Source: Clostridiales bacterium
GTDB taxonomy: Bacteria; Bacillota; Clostridia; Saccharofermentanales; Saccharofermentanaceae
Assembly (NCBI GenBank): GCA_017545245.1
Contig: JAFWPB010000027.1
Coordinates: 1 to 42,764, forward strand
Direction: 5' to 3'
Length of the DNA stretch: 42,764 nt
Under the pieces are notes generated by a model. The model saw only the letters and a list, made by a program, of their open reading frames with translations, was not told where the DNA came from and searched no databases. Both the position numbers and the translations under genes were made by a program. Of the stretch, positions 23,501 through 32,271 are shown piece by piece. Position 1 is the first letter of the stretch. Each line of letters opens with the position of its first letter.

Positions 23501-25846
23501 TTATCCTCTTTCCTGCACGATCGTCTTTGCCCGGTTCGATATCGTACTGCACACTTCGTCCAGGCTCCGCTGTCCTGCAAAGTACCCTGCCGCTTCTTCC
23601 ATCACGATCGACATCACACTCGGATCGGAAGAAGAAATGAGCTGGATACTCTCCAAAATTTTCATGTACTCTGAGAGTGTTTCATCGGTAATTTCGAGAG
23701 GCTTCTCATCCGGATACCGCGGATCGGGAACATAGTTTTCGATACTTTTCCGGTTGAACTCCATCCATCTTTCGTTCTGGATTCTTAATGCCTCACGCGA
23801 AACAGGAATAAAACCGCAGTTTAGTGATTCCGTCATCATCTCCTGCTGTTCATGCGATACCATAAACCGCAGGAAATCCCATGCTTCATTCTGGTTTTTG
23901 GAAGATGCAGAAATCGCCATAGACACGTTTACTCTTGCCATCATAGATCTGCCAGGACAGCTGGAGATCCCGCAGAAAACGGCCTTTCCTCCAAACCTTT
24001 CCTTCGCTCTGGTGAAGGAGAAAAGATCCCCAAATGCTTCTGTTGTAAAGGCCAGCATGTTCTCTTGAAAAAGCTCTCCGCTGTCCGGTCTGGCGCTCCC
24101 TTCATCTTCCATCTCCATAGCAAGCTGTTCATGCGTCCTTGGTGAGCCATATTTCCCGACCAGTTCCAGAAGCTGCTTAAATTCCGGATCCTCAAAGTGC
24201 ACCTGGCCCTTCTCATAATCAACAAACTCAGAAACAGGAAGCAGTGAAAGCAGATCGTTGTATGGGCTTTCCGTGAATACAGAGACATCTTCGGGTAGTT
24301 TTTCACAAGCGTCCAGAAATTCCTTATACGAATAAGAAGATGTATCTCCCAGAAGCTCACGGTTGGCGACCCAGCCATGCACGTAAAAAGTCAGAGGTAA
24401 GTGATAGAGTTTCCCACCCTGTTCCGAGGCCCGGAACAGGCTATCCAAATATTCACTCCTGTCCAGCCCGGAACCATCTGTGCTGTCGATAAAAGTGTTC
24501 AGGTCAACCAGCACTTTGTCAGTATTAAACTGAGAAAGCCACGACGCATTCATCAGAATATCCGGTCCGTCACCACTTAGCAGATCCATCGAGATCTTCT
24601 CCGCAATACGCTTCTCCATTTCCAATCCGGAAGATGCGGAAACACTGTTGAGAGAATAGTAATACAGCTCTACGCGGCTTGTTGAATCCGCATCCAGATT
24701 ATACTGGTTGACATGTCTTTTGAAATTTACATCCTGTTCGAATACACCCACGCGAATGATCTTTTTTCCGGCATTAGGATTCTTCTCTGCCCGGACAGCC
24801 TGCAAAAGTTTCAGTTCCACTCTGGGATCGTCGTTTTCTTCTGATTCCGCATTTCCCGATTCTTCGATGAAATAGAATTCCTGATCCGAACTGACCTTCG
24901 TATCCAGGATCCGCGCGGAATCATAATCGGTATCATTCCAGCTGAACACCACCTGATTCTTAGAAGGATCCAGAAGATCGACCTTTGCGATCTCCCCCGC
25001 CGAAAGAAGATAGCTCCGGTCCTTTTCCCGCGACATGCGTGAAAAATCCCCGCACTTGATCTTATTGCCCTTCAGTTCACCTGTCTTCGGATCGATCTGC
25101 CGGATATAGGTATAGCTTTCATTCCAATCCTCCGGCGAATAGTGGTTACATCCGCCATAGTACTTTCCGTCCTGAATGAAGACCCGTCCCATGAACTCTT
25201 CCTGACTGCATGAACCGGTCAGCGAGCCATCCGGCGCAATCACGCGCAACTCACCCATATTGGCGATCATCAGGTTTCCATCCTGCAGGAAAAGCACTTC
25301 ACTTTCTTCGTCTATTTCCGCAGGGATCTTTCTTTTTTCTCCGCGCGAACCGTCCTTATTAAGCTTTTGGATCGAATAGGAAAATTCCGATGAATCAAAT
25401 GAAACCGCATAAAGTTCATGGCTGTTATCTTCGATGATCTTCTCGATCCGCTCCTTCGACTCCGCTTTGGAAGATAGATCCATAATCAGATTTCCCTCTT
25501 TATCAAAAAGCACTCTTCCGAAAACGCCTTCCGGCTCCCCTTCGGTTTCGTAGAAGAGCATGTAAGAAACAAAGACCTGATCTCCGACGAATCTGCACTC
25601 TCCTACATCGGCATAGACTACTTTCCTGTCCTTTTCAACAGGAATGGACAGCACCTTCTCCGTTATGTAGAAGTACGGATCAGACTCCGCAACGACCTCC
25701 TGCCTTTTTTTCGTGTTGACCGAAGATCCGCTCTGCTTTTCCGACGAAGTGCTTATATTACATCCCGACATAGTCAGAGCGACCGCTACAGCGAGAATAG
25801 CAGATATCACTTTTTTCATGATAGAATTCTTTTCTTCAATCAACAT
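23501..25846 (-). CDS. Solute-binding-type lipoprotein, paralog 2
   Basis: 781 residues from ATG 25846 (GAAGG 7 nt upstream; ATG 25819 is possible). Lipobox LTMSGC. Same plan as its neighbours: propeller-like N-terminal half with repeated YxxD/GxE blades, then a solute-binding half (LLSGDGPDILMNASWLSQF, NEAWDFLRFMVSHEQQE, terminal SIVMEEAAGYFAGQRSLDEV...VQERG). The shared end motif is the normal C-terminus of ABC solute-binding proteins that couple to a permease, yet none is present. Motif AAAAGCACT occurs at 25290 and 25506, both encoding Val-Leu-Phe. Confidence 0.85.
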   Translation of the reverse strand: MLIEEKNSIMKKVISAILAVAVALTMSGCNISTSSEKQSGSSVNTKKRQEVVAESDPYFYITEKVLSIPVEKDRKVVYADVGECRFVGDQVFVSYMLFYETEGEPEGVFGRVLFDKEGNLIMDLSSKAESKERIEKIIEDNSHELYAVSFDSSEFSYSIQKLNKDGSRGEKRKIPAEIDEESEVLFLQDGNLMIANMGELRVIAPDGSLTGSCSQEEFMGRVFIQDGKYYGGCNHYSPEDWNESYTYIRQIDPKTGELKGNKIKCGDFSRMSREKDRSYLLSAGEIAKVDLLDPSKNQVVFSWNDTDYDSARILDTKVSSDQEFYFIEESGNAESEENDDPRVELKLLQAVRAEKNPNAGKKIIRVGVFEQDVNFKRHVNQYNLDADSTSRVELYYYSLNSVSASSGLEMEKRIAEKISMDLLSGDGPDILMNASWLSQFNTDKVLVDLNTFIDSTDGSGLDRSEYLDSLFRASEQGGKLYHLPLTFYVHGWVANRELLGDTSSYSYKEFLDACEKLPEDVSVFTESPYNDLLSLLPVSEFVDYEKGQVHFEDPEFKQLLELVGKYGSPRTHEQLAMEMEDEGSARPDSGELFQENMLAFTTEAFGDLFSFTRAKERFGGKAVFCGISSCPGRSMMARVNVSMAISASSKNQNEAWDFLRFMVSHEQQEMMTESLNCGFIPVSREALRIQNERWMEFNRKSIENYVPDPRYPDEKPLEITDETLSEYMKILESIQLISSSDPSVMSIVMEEAAGYFAGQRSLDEVCSTISNRAKTIVQERG

Positions 25847-25997
25847 AACAGTTACCTTCTCTTTCTTTTTTTCTTGGCTCTTCACGAAATCCTTGGGAAT
25901 GAGAGCCTTTTTTCTGTCATACAAGTTCCATGCCTCGTATCGAAGAAAAACGTAAGACGAAATACGCTTAGATGGAGATTCCGTCGTATGCCTAGAT

Positions 25998-28343
25998 CTA
26001 TCCTCTCTCCAGGACGATCGTCTTTGCGCGGTTCTGGATAATACGGCTCACCTCTTCCGCGCTTTTCTGTCCGGAAAAATAAGCCGCTGCCTCTTCTTTT
26101 ATAATATTCCGAATAAACGGATCCGAGGAGATCTGGGAATTAACGCGTGCCATAAGATCCGAGAGGCCGTCCAACACCTTCTCTTTCTCGCTGAAGATCG
26201 CCCGCAACTTAATGTCTCCTTCTGAGTCGGCATTTCCTTCCAGGCGCGACTCATATTGATTCATCCGTGTCTTTATATGCTCAGAAAAAGCCTGACGCTG
26301 TACCGGGAATCCCCCGCCGGATCCGGCAATGGTTTTCTGTGTCTCGATAGAGAGAAGATACCGGATGAAATCCCACGCCTCTTCTTTACCAGATGAGGAG
26401 GCGCAGATGCCCGCCGACATGACCGCTTCCGCCGCGATCCCCGTCCCTTCTGTTACCGGATACCCGCTGAAAAGCACTTTCCCGTGAAGTGCGGTCATGT
26501 ATTCTCCGTAATGGAAGAATGAATCGAAAGAATAGGGAACTACGGCAACCGTCTCCAGATCCAGATAGTCGATCGGATCCGTCCATGCACTCCCATTCTG
26601 ACTTATGGATTCTTTAGGCGATCCATATGTCCTGCAAAACTGTAGAAGCTCACAGAACTCTTGGGAGTCAAACTTACAGGTATGACCGTCATCATTTACA
26701 AAGTTTTTCAAAGCTACCGGAAGGAGCATATCCAGAATATCTTCGTGGGAATATACCGGGAAAAGCGTCATATCCGTTGGAAGCGTCTCCGAGACGGAAA
26801 GCAGGTCATGAATGGAATACTCGTGCTTGTTTCCGAGTGCACTGTCATTGATAGCCAGACCGCTGATCTCGACGCAGATTGGGATCTGATAGAGTTTTCC
26901 ATCGGTCTCAAATGCATGGAAAAGATTGTCGTAGTATTCACTTCTCGTGATCCCGGAAGATCCATCCAGGAATGGATTCATATCCGCCATCCGCGCTCCG
27001 CTGGAAAAGCGCGGGTATCCGGCACAGTTCACAAGAATATCCGGACCATTTCCGGACATGATCTCCATGTTGATCCGATCCAGAAGATCCTCCATCGTTT
27101 CTGTCGAACCATAGATTCCGAACAGACCGTTATAGTCTACGATCTGGATACGGGCCGTACTCTGCGGGTCGGTATTATACCGGATCATGATTTCATGAAA
27201 TTCCGTTTTTCCTTCTTCCCCGGCCACCGCCGCAGTCAGGATCCTTTTCCCTGCGTGCGGATTCGTCTTCGCCCTCGTCAGATGCATCAGAGAATACTTC
27301 GGAACAGAAGAAACAATGTCTTCATGCGAAAAATCCTTCTTCACGAAAAGCACTTCGTCCGCAGATGGAACCTGGAAGACCGGATCCCGCATGATGCCGG
27401 GAACACAATCTGTTTCGTTCCAGGAAAGTACCAGGCTCTTCTTGTTTCCTTTCATGTCGAGTTTATAGATCCCGTTCACATCCGCGTGGTAACACGCATC
27501 TCCTGTCTGCGTAAAACTATACATCCACTTACTGTCGATCCGCATCTTCTCTCCAACCGTCTTTCCTTCAGAAAGATCGACCTTTAGTATCGAGTTCACC
27601 TCTTCCGTGAAATCATCATTCCACTCATAGGTGACCACGAACCATTCCCCGTCGATATGGATCATCGAGTGCTGTGCGTTCCCGACTGTCATATCCGTCA
27701 GAATCTCACCGGAAGGACTGAACCGGAGGATCCGTCCGTAGTCATGGGTAAGATACGATCCATCCTCCATTTCGGTAAAGAACGCATTGCTACTCATCCG
27801 GATTCCTTTAGGAAGATCCAGTGCTTTTGCCAGAGTTACGTCATCTAAGACTTTGTAAACGCACATAAACGCTTCGTTTTTACTCGAAGCATTCGCATCA
27901 GTCATGACCAGGATCTCTCCGTTTCTTCCATTCGCAACAGAGACCAGGCTTTCTCCTTCCGGAAGCGTAGCGCTACTGATGATTTCTCCATCCATATTGA
28001 AAGTCACGATCCGATTGCTGTCGCTTCCATCGGTATATCTCGAATAGAGTCCGGCGACAATCTTCCCTTCACCGATCGTCGTATGGAAAAGCTCATAATC
28101 TTTGATGTTTTTTCCCTCTTCCGGACGGATAGAAAGCGGGATCTCCCTGCATTCGAAATACGGGTCATCTTCTTTCACATACTGCCCGTCATTCAGAGCC
28201 ACGATCTCTTCACGGATCGTTCCTTCCGAAGCACTTTCCGAAGGAAGAACGCTTTCCTTGCCTTTGTTTTTACAAGAAACCGAAGAGATCAGAATCAGTA
28301 TCCCCAATCCTGCTCCCGCTATTCTCTGTGCTGTCTTTTTCAT
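25998..28343 (-). CDS. Solute-binding-type lipoprotein, paralog 1
   Basis: 781 residues from ATG 28343 (AAGGA upstream; starts at 28391 would lie in the operator). Signal ending ISSVSC. Same two-part architecture, with MSGNGPDILVNCAGYPRF, EEAWDFIRYLLSIETQK and NIIKEEAAAYFSGQKSAEEV...VLERG. It is the first of three paralogs and is directly preceded by a BlaI-like operator and the BlaR1-like gene, so its expression is likely controlled by that pair. Its natural ligand is unknown. Motif AAAAGCACT occurs at 26470, 27346 and 27820. Confidence 0.87.
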   Translation of the reverse strand: MKKTAQRIAGAGLGILILISSVSCKNKGKESVLPSESASEGTIREEIVALNDGQYVKEDDPYFECREIPLSIRPEEGKNIKDYELFHTTIGEGKIVAGLYSRYTDGSDSNRIVTFNMDGEIISSATLPEGESLVSVANGRNGEILVMTDANASSKNEAFMCVYKVLDDVTLAKALDLPKGIRMSSNAFFTEMEDGSYLTHDYGRILRFSPSGEILTDMTVGNAQHSMIHIDGEWFVVTYEWNDDFTEEVNSILKVDLSEGKTVGEKMRIDSKWMYSFTQTGDACYHADVNGIYKLDMKGNKKSLVLSWNETDCVPGIMRDPVFQVPSADEVLFVKKDFSHEDIVSSVPKYSLMHLTRAKTNPHAGKRILTAAVAGEEGKTEFHEIMIRYNTDPQSTARIQIVDYNGLFGIYGSTETMEDLLDRINMEIMSGNGPDILVNCAGYPRFSSGARMADMNPFLDGSSGITRSEYYDNLFHAFETDGKLYQIPICVEISGLAINDSALGNKHEYSIHDLLSVSETLPTDMTLFPVYSHEDILDMLLPVALKNFVNDDGHTCKFDSQEFCELLQFCRTYGSPKESISQNGSAWTDPIDYLDLETVAVVPYSFDSFFHYGEYMTALHGKVLFSGYPVTEGTGIAAEAVMSAGICASSSGKEEAWDFIRYLLSIETQKTIAGSGGGFPVQRQAFSEHIKTRMNQYESRLEGNADSEGDIKLRAIFSEKEKVLDGLSDLMARVNSQISSDPFIRNIIKEEAAAYFSGQKSAEEVSRIIQNRAKTIVLERG

Positions 28344-28365
28344 ATTGGTTCTCGTCCTTTCATTC

Positions 28366-28379
28366 ACTACATATGTAGT
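28366..28379. promoter_or_regulatory. BlaI/MecI-type operator before the lipoprotein operon
   Basis: ACTACATATGTAGT, a perfect 14-bp palindrome containing TACATATGTA. BlaI/MecI repressors bind TACA-N-ATGTA-like dyads. It lies 22 nt before the start codon of the first lipoprotein gene and 32 nt after the BlaR1-like stop. So the lipoproteins have a separate regulated promoter, or the site acts as a roadblock. Confidence 0.8.
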
Positions 28380-28411
28380 TTTCATAAGCAAAAAAAGATC
28401 GTTCTCGTGTA

Positions 28412-29776
28412 TCAGCTATCCGAAGGTCTCACCACATATGGCTCACTTAAGAAAGTCTCTGCCACTTGTGTCATTTCCCCAGTTTCCATCTCACCCGTCC
28501 ACAGGACACTCTCAGATACTGTCGGCTCATATTCCGAGGATTCGTAATATGTGGCGGATTCTTCATAATATGTTGTTTCTACTAATTCCGGTTCCTCTGT
28601 CCAGGTCGTTTCTTCTATTCCCGTTTCATCTGTCCAAGTCGTTTCCTCTATTCCCGTTTCATCTGTCCAGGTCGTTTCTTCTATTCCCGTCTCATCTGTC
28701 CAGGTCGTTTCTTCCACTTCCTGCTCTGACCATTCCGTATTCGAAACTTTCTCTTCGCTCGTCACGGTAAAATCTGACGAATTCATCTTTTCGGCGGAAC
28801 CGGCATTTTCATTCTCGTTTTTTCCACCCAGCACAAATCCGGACACGACGGTCAGCATCCCCGCCAGGATCAGGACACCCACGAACTTTCTCGTCTTTCC
28901 CCGAAGTACCATGGAGAAACGGTGCTTGAGTCCGGATTTCGGCGAATAGAAACTCGTGGCCAGTACAGGTCTGACATCCAGCTTTCTTCGCAGCACCTGA
29001 TCCGCGAGAGTATTGACGATTGATTCACAATAGACCTTCCGCATCGGCTCCGACTCGCCTTCCATGACGGCCATGTCGCAATAGTATTCGCACTCCTGCT
29101 CGAGGGATCTTGCGACAAGCACCATAAACGGATTAAACCAGTGTGCTGCGCGGCAGAAGATCAGGAGGAGTTTGATCCAGAGGTCCTGATGCCGGAAGTG
29201 CATCAGCTCGTGCTTGAGGATCAGACGGAGTTCGTGATAATTATATTTCCGGTTCGGCAGAAGGATCGTCGGTTTTCTAAGGCCAATCATCATCGGTGAA
29301 GAGATCATTTCCGAGAAGCGAAGTTCCACCGATTCGATCTGCATATCCTGCGCGACAAAATACAGGATGCCGTTATACCTTTCGTCCTTCGCAGAAAGCC
29401 GGAGGACAGTTCTTTTCCAGCGGAAAAAGCGGCTGAAAGATAAAAGAAGATACGTCACGACGCCAACAATATATATGCCCGTCAGAATGAGGAGCAGTGT
29501 ATCCATGGATATGCCGGATCCAGAAACATTTTCGACGCGGACGTTCGCGCCAAAAGCAGCAGGAATTTCCGCTGTGTTTTTCGGGACCGCAAAAAGAACT
29601 CTGCCGAAGTTTAACCGTACAGGAATCAGAAAACCAACAAGCACGATCAGCCAGGAGTAATATCGGATCTTCGGAGACTGAAGACCTTTCAGGACGCGGA
29701 GGACCAGCATCAGCAGCAATGCCACCAATGTCATGTTCAGGGAATTCAGAATGATCGTCTGAAAGAATCCGCCCAT
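28412..29776 (-). CDS. BlaR1/MecR1-like M56 membrane metallopeptidase
   Basis: 454 residues. Membrane segments at about 12-25, 37-55, 90-112 and 305-325. The zinc-metallopeptidase site HELMH lies near 195, with the downstream ECEYYCD glutamate. In BlaR1 the final domain is a penicillin-binding sensor; here the last ~130 residues are instead an extracellular, low-complexity tail with four copies of the 11-residue repeat TGIEETTWTDE. So the input must differ from beta-lactam binding. It follows the blaI-like gene by 8 nt. No symbol is given because the family has many non-lactam members. Confidence 0.88.
   Translation of the reverse strand: MGGFFQTIILNSLNMTLVALLLMLVLRVLKGLQSPKIRYYSWLIVLVGFLIPVRLNFGRVLFAVPKNTAEIPAAFGANVRVENVSGSGISMDTLLLILTGIYIVGVVTYLLLSFSRFFRWKRTVLRLSAKDERYNGILYFVAQDMQIESVELRFSEMISSPMMIGLRKPTILLPNRKYNYHELRLILKHELMHFRHQDLWIKLLLIFCRAAHWFNPFMVLVARSLEQECEYYCDMAVMEGESEPMRKVYCESIVNTLADQVLRRKLDVRPVLATSFYSPKSGLKHRFSMVLRGKTRKFVGVLILAGMLTVVSGFVLGGKNENENAGSAEKMNSSDFTVTSEEKVSNTEWSEQEVEETTWTDETGIEETTWTDETGIEETTWTDETGIEETTWTEEPELVETTYYEESATYYESSEYEPTVSESVLWTGEMETGEMTQVAETFLSEPYVVRPSDS
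28600..28731 (-). repeat. 33-bp tandem repeats in the BlaR1-like tail
   Basis: Four units of 33 nt start at 28600, 28633, 28666 and 28699 and encode the repeated TTWTDETGIEE. They are nearly identical, so the number of copies could change by slippage and alter the length of the extracellular tail. Confidence 0.85.
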
Positions 29777-29784
29777 GTTCTACC

Positions 29785-30171
29785 TCACTGTGCATCGAGC
29801 CATTTTTTCAAGTCCGAGATCTCCTCTTCCGAGAGATCTCCGCCATTGCAAAGTGACTTTACCAATCCTGTGACACGCGCTCCGCTGAAACGCTGGCGGA
29901 GGCTATTCGCTTCGACCTGCATATACTCTTCTTCCGTCACGGCCGGCGTGTAGTATCTCTCTTTTCCGTTCTTCTCCGACCGAAGGAAGCCCTTCTTCTC
30001 AAGGCGCACGAGCATAGTCATTACGGTCTGCTGTTTCCAGTCCTTGTCCGGAAGCGCAACACGAAGTTTCTCTGTAAGTACCGGAGACGTCACCGCATCC
30101 TCGCACCTCCAGATCGCTCTCATGATTTCAAATTCCGCATCCGGAAGTTTTTTGATTCCTTTTCCGCTCAT
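29785..30171 (-). CDS. BlaI/MecI-family transcriptional repressor
   Basis: 128 residues. A winged helix-turn-helix (LPDAEFEIMRAIWRCEDAVTSPVLTEKL, WKQQTVMTMLVRLEKKGFLRSEKNGKERYYTPAV) is followed by a dimerisation helix region containing the usual cleavage zone. It is the first gene of the blaI-blaR1-like pair. A dyad AAACACATTTGTAGTTT at 30200-30216 in its own promoter suggests autoregulation. By analogy, its cleavage by the neighbouring M56 protease would induce the operon. Confidence 0.92.
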   Translation of the reverse strand: MSGKGIKKLPDAEFEIMRAIWRCEDAVTSPVLTEKLRVALPDKDWKQQTVMTMLVRLEKKGFLRSEKNGKERYYTPAVTEEEYMQVEANSLRQRFSGARVTGLVKSLCNGGDLSEEEISDLKKWLDAQ

Positions 30172-30199
30172 ACGACTCTGCCCGTTTCTTTTTTACATT

Positions 30200-30216
30200 A
30201 AACACATTTGTAGTTT
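30200..30216. promoter_or_regulatory. BlaI-like operator before the repressor gene
   Basis: AAACACATTTGTAGTTT, an imperfect dyad related to the perfect ACTACATATGTAGT at 28366-28379 (minus strand ACTACAAATGTGT). It lies in the expected promoter of the blaI-like gene. Confidence 0.65.
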
Positions 30217-30326
30217 ATCTAGATAATAGCATCGATTTTTTGCCCTGTCAATCGGGTAGCAGGTTGCCTTTTCCGATCAGCCCTTTCACGAAGAAACCGG
30301 CTTTGTTATACTTGAGAAAATACCTG

Positions 30327-30357
30327 TTGACTCTCACATTATGGTAGGGTTTAAAGT
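30327..30357 (+). promoter_or_regulatory. MerR-type promoter with 19-nt spacer
   Basis: TTGACT (30327-30332), 19-nt spacer, TAAAGT (30352-30357). The long spacer with a dyad-like centre is the hallmark of promoters activated by MerR-family proteins, and a MerR gene follows directly. This indicates autoregulation. Confidence 0.75.
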
Positions 30358-30401
30358 AGTATCGAGCTCAAGAAAACTTACATCCATGGAGGTAGAAAAA
30401 C

Positions 30402-31205
30402 ATGCTGAAAATAGGAGATTTTTCAAAGTTATCCAGAGTAAGCATCAGGATGCTTCGCCACTACGACGATATCGGACTTCTGAAGCCGGCTGAGATCGAC
30501 GACTTCACCGGATACCGTTACTACCGTGAAGACCAGTTGTTCATCGTTGCAAGGATTACCGCGTTGAAGGATATGGGCTTTGCCCTCGCTGATATCGTGC
30601 GCATTCTTGAGATCTATGACGATAATGAAAAACTAGATAGTTTCCTCACTGCCAGGCAGCAGGAACTCACCGAGCAGGAGTTAGAAACGAAGCAGAAACT
30701 GATGCTTCTGGATTCGGCCCGAAAGAGGCTGAGAAAGGAGCAAAAAATGAATTTTGATGTAACCGTAAAAACAATCCCTGAGAGATACGCTGCCACCGTG
30801 CACATGATCGTTCCCCATTATCAGGATGAGGGTATGGCGTGGGGTATGATGAGCGAATGCAAAGAACCGCTCATTCCAGCGGATCCTTGCTTAGCTGTTG
30901 CAGAATTTCTCGACGATGAGTACAAGGAAGAAAATGTGGAGATCGTCGTATCCATGACGGTAAAAGGAACGTATCAGGATACAGAGCACGTCAAGTTCAA
31001 AACACTTCCTGCGGTCAAAGTTGCAAGCTGCATCATCAAAGGTGCATATGAGCAGATGGGAGACGCATGTGCAACCGTCGTTTCCTGGATCAAAGAAAAC
31101 GGCTACAAGATGAACGGACCGATGTTTAACATCTATCACGTGAGTCCGGCGCAGACGCCGAATCCGGATGAATACGTAACGGAAGTCTGCTTCCCTGTGG
31201 AGTGA
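30402..31205 (+). CDS. MerR-family regulator with GyrI-like effector domain
   Basis: 267 residues. The N-terminal MerR winged helix (MLKIGDFSKLSRVSIRMLRHYDDIGLLKP...YRYYREDQL) is followed by a coiled-coil linker to about residue 115 and a GyrI-like/AraC effector-binding domain to the end (VTVKTIPERYAATVHMIVPHY..., YVTEVCFPVE). Such proteins (BmrR/TipA-like) sense small hydrophobic or cationic compounds and activate nearby efflux genes. Here no exporter follows, so the targets are elsewhere or only itself. A 19-nt-spacer promoter precedes it. Confidence 0.93.
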   Translation: MLKIGDFSKLSRVSIRMLRHYDDIGLLKPAEIDDFTGYRYYREDQLFIVARITALKDMGFALADIVRILEIYDDNEKLDSFLTARQQELTEQELETKQKLMLLDSARKRLRKEQKMNFDVTVKTIPERYAATVHMIVPHYQDEGMAWGMMSECKEPLIPADPCLAVAEFLDDEYKEENVEIVVSMTVKGTYQDTEHVKFKTLPAVKVASCIIKGAYEQMGDACATVVSWIKENGYKMNGPMFNIYHVSPAQTPNPDEYVTEVCFPVE

Positions 31206-31212
31206 TCAAATC

Positions 31213-31695
31213 TTATCGGTTATCGACACGTTCCGGATACATATCGTGGTTCGCCATGCGGTCAAAGGCAACTTTCTCCCATGGCGTTCCCGGTCTTCCG
31301 TAATTGCAATACGGATCGATCGAGATGCCGCCGCGTGGCAGGAACTTTCCCCACACTTCGATATACTTTGGATCCATCAACTTGATGAGATCCTTCATGA
31401 TCAGATTCACGCAATCCTCATGGAAGTCACCGTGATTTCTATACGAGAAAAGGTACAGTTTCAGAGATTTACTTTCCACCATTTTTACATCAGGAACATA
31501 CGAGATCGTGATCGTCGCAAAGTCCGGCTGACCTGTGATCGGACAAAGGCTCGTGAATTCCGGGCAGTTGAACTTCACGAAATAATCGTTATCCTGATGT
31601 TTATTTTCGAATGTTTCAAGAACGCTTGGATCGTAATCGAATGCATACTTCGTGCCGTTACTTCCGAGAAGCGTAAGATCTTCTTTCTCTCTCAT
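31213..31695 (-). CDS. queF: NADPH-dependent 7-cyano-7-deazaguanine reductase QueF
   Basis: 160 residues, the size of the short (unimodular) QueF. It reduces preQ0 to preQ1 in the queuosine tRNA-modification pathway. The substrate Cys lies in [16 protein letters not shown] and the signature [22 protein letters not shown] is intact, so the enzyme should be active. GGGGTG precedes ATG 31695, 4 nt after the stop of the transporter-like gene. No preQ1 riboswitch-like sequence was found upstream. Confidence 0.95.
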   Translation of the reverse strand: MREKEDLTLLGSNGTKYAFDYDPSVLETFENKHQDNDYFVKFNCPEFTSLCPITGQPDFATITISYVPDVKMVESKSLKLYLFSYRNHGDFHEDCVNLIMKDLIKLMDPKYIEVWGKFLPRGGISIDPYCNYGRPGTPWEKVAFDRMANHDMYPERVDNR

Positions 31696-31699
31696 AAGA

Positions 31700-32134
31700 T
31701 CACCCCTTGATCACGTTATACTTGATATCGTAGTCGAACGTATCGATGCCTTCCTTCTTCTTGATCCATTTTACAACAGCATAAGTAAGCGGTGTGAAAA
31801 GAACTTCATATCCGACTTTGAATAGATACTGGTAGAGGATCATCTTCAGAACTACACTGTTCTCCATCGTTCCCCAGAACGAAATCGTAATAAAGATCAC
31901 GGAGTCAAATCCTTCTCCAACCACTGTGGAAAGGATCGTTCTCATCCAGAGCTTTTTGCCCTTGGTAACGACCTTCAGTTTGGAAAGGATCATGGAGTTG
32001 GAAAACTCGCCGAAAAGATAACCGGCAAAAGAAGCGATTGCGACACGCGGAGTCGTTCCCAGTACCGTCTCATAAGAACTCTGTCCTTCCCAAAATCCAG
32101 GGTGCGGTAAAGCGATAACGGCAGGATGGCACAA
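31700..32134 (-). pseudogene. Queuosine precursor transporter (YhhQ/VUT family), 5'-truncated
   Basis: 144 residues remain (about 220-230 is usual). They match the C-terminal part: IALPHPGFWEGQSSYETVLGTTPR..., YLFGEFSNSMILSKLKVVTKGKKLWMRTI, VGEGFDSVIFITI, YLFKVGYEVLFTPLTYAVVKWIKKKEGID. The first helices are absent and there is no room for them, because promoter-like sequence (32168-32195) starts just upstream. The only start is a TTG at 32134 without ribosome site. It probably no longer makes a functional transporter, while the downstream queF is intact. Confidence 0.75.
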
Positions 32135-32195
32135 ACGAACTGCCGGCGCTTTATAAAGCGCGCATTAAGAATATCATCTTTATATCAATTGTCAA
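32119..32195 (-). promoter_or_regulatory. Promoter and stacked hairpins before the truncated transporter
   Basis: Minus strand: TTGACA (32195-32190), 16 nt, TATTCT (32173-32168). The 16-bp perfect palindrome GCGCTTTATAAAGCGC (32146-32161) comes just after the start point, followed by a CGGCAG/CTGCCG hairpin (32119-32145). These structures lie where the 5' end of the transporter gene should begin. Confidence 0.6.
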
Positions 32196-32218
32196 GTTCC
32201 TCGACTACGATAAACAAA

Positions 32219-32246
32219 AAACCTCGCAACAAAAGTTACGAGGTTT
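32219..32246 (-). terminator. Terminator of the histone-like gene
   Basis: Stem AAACCTCG.AAC / GTT.CGAGGTTT with loop AAAA. On the minus strand it ends in TTTTTTG, placed 26 nt after the stop of the Lys/Ala-rich gene. Confidence 0.85.
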
Positions 32247-32271
32247 CCTGATTTACTGAATATGGTATAGA

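Noticed and set aside
26487..26495. One exact Haemophilus uptake core AAGTGCGGT
   Set aside because: A single copy within a gene is expected by chance; only the AAAAGCACT series is in excess.
32100..32270. preQ1 riboswitch before the queF locus
   Set aside because: No preQ1-like A-rich tail and stem were found; only simple palindromes are present.
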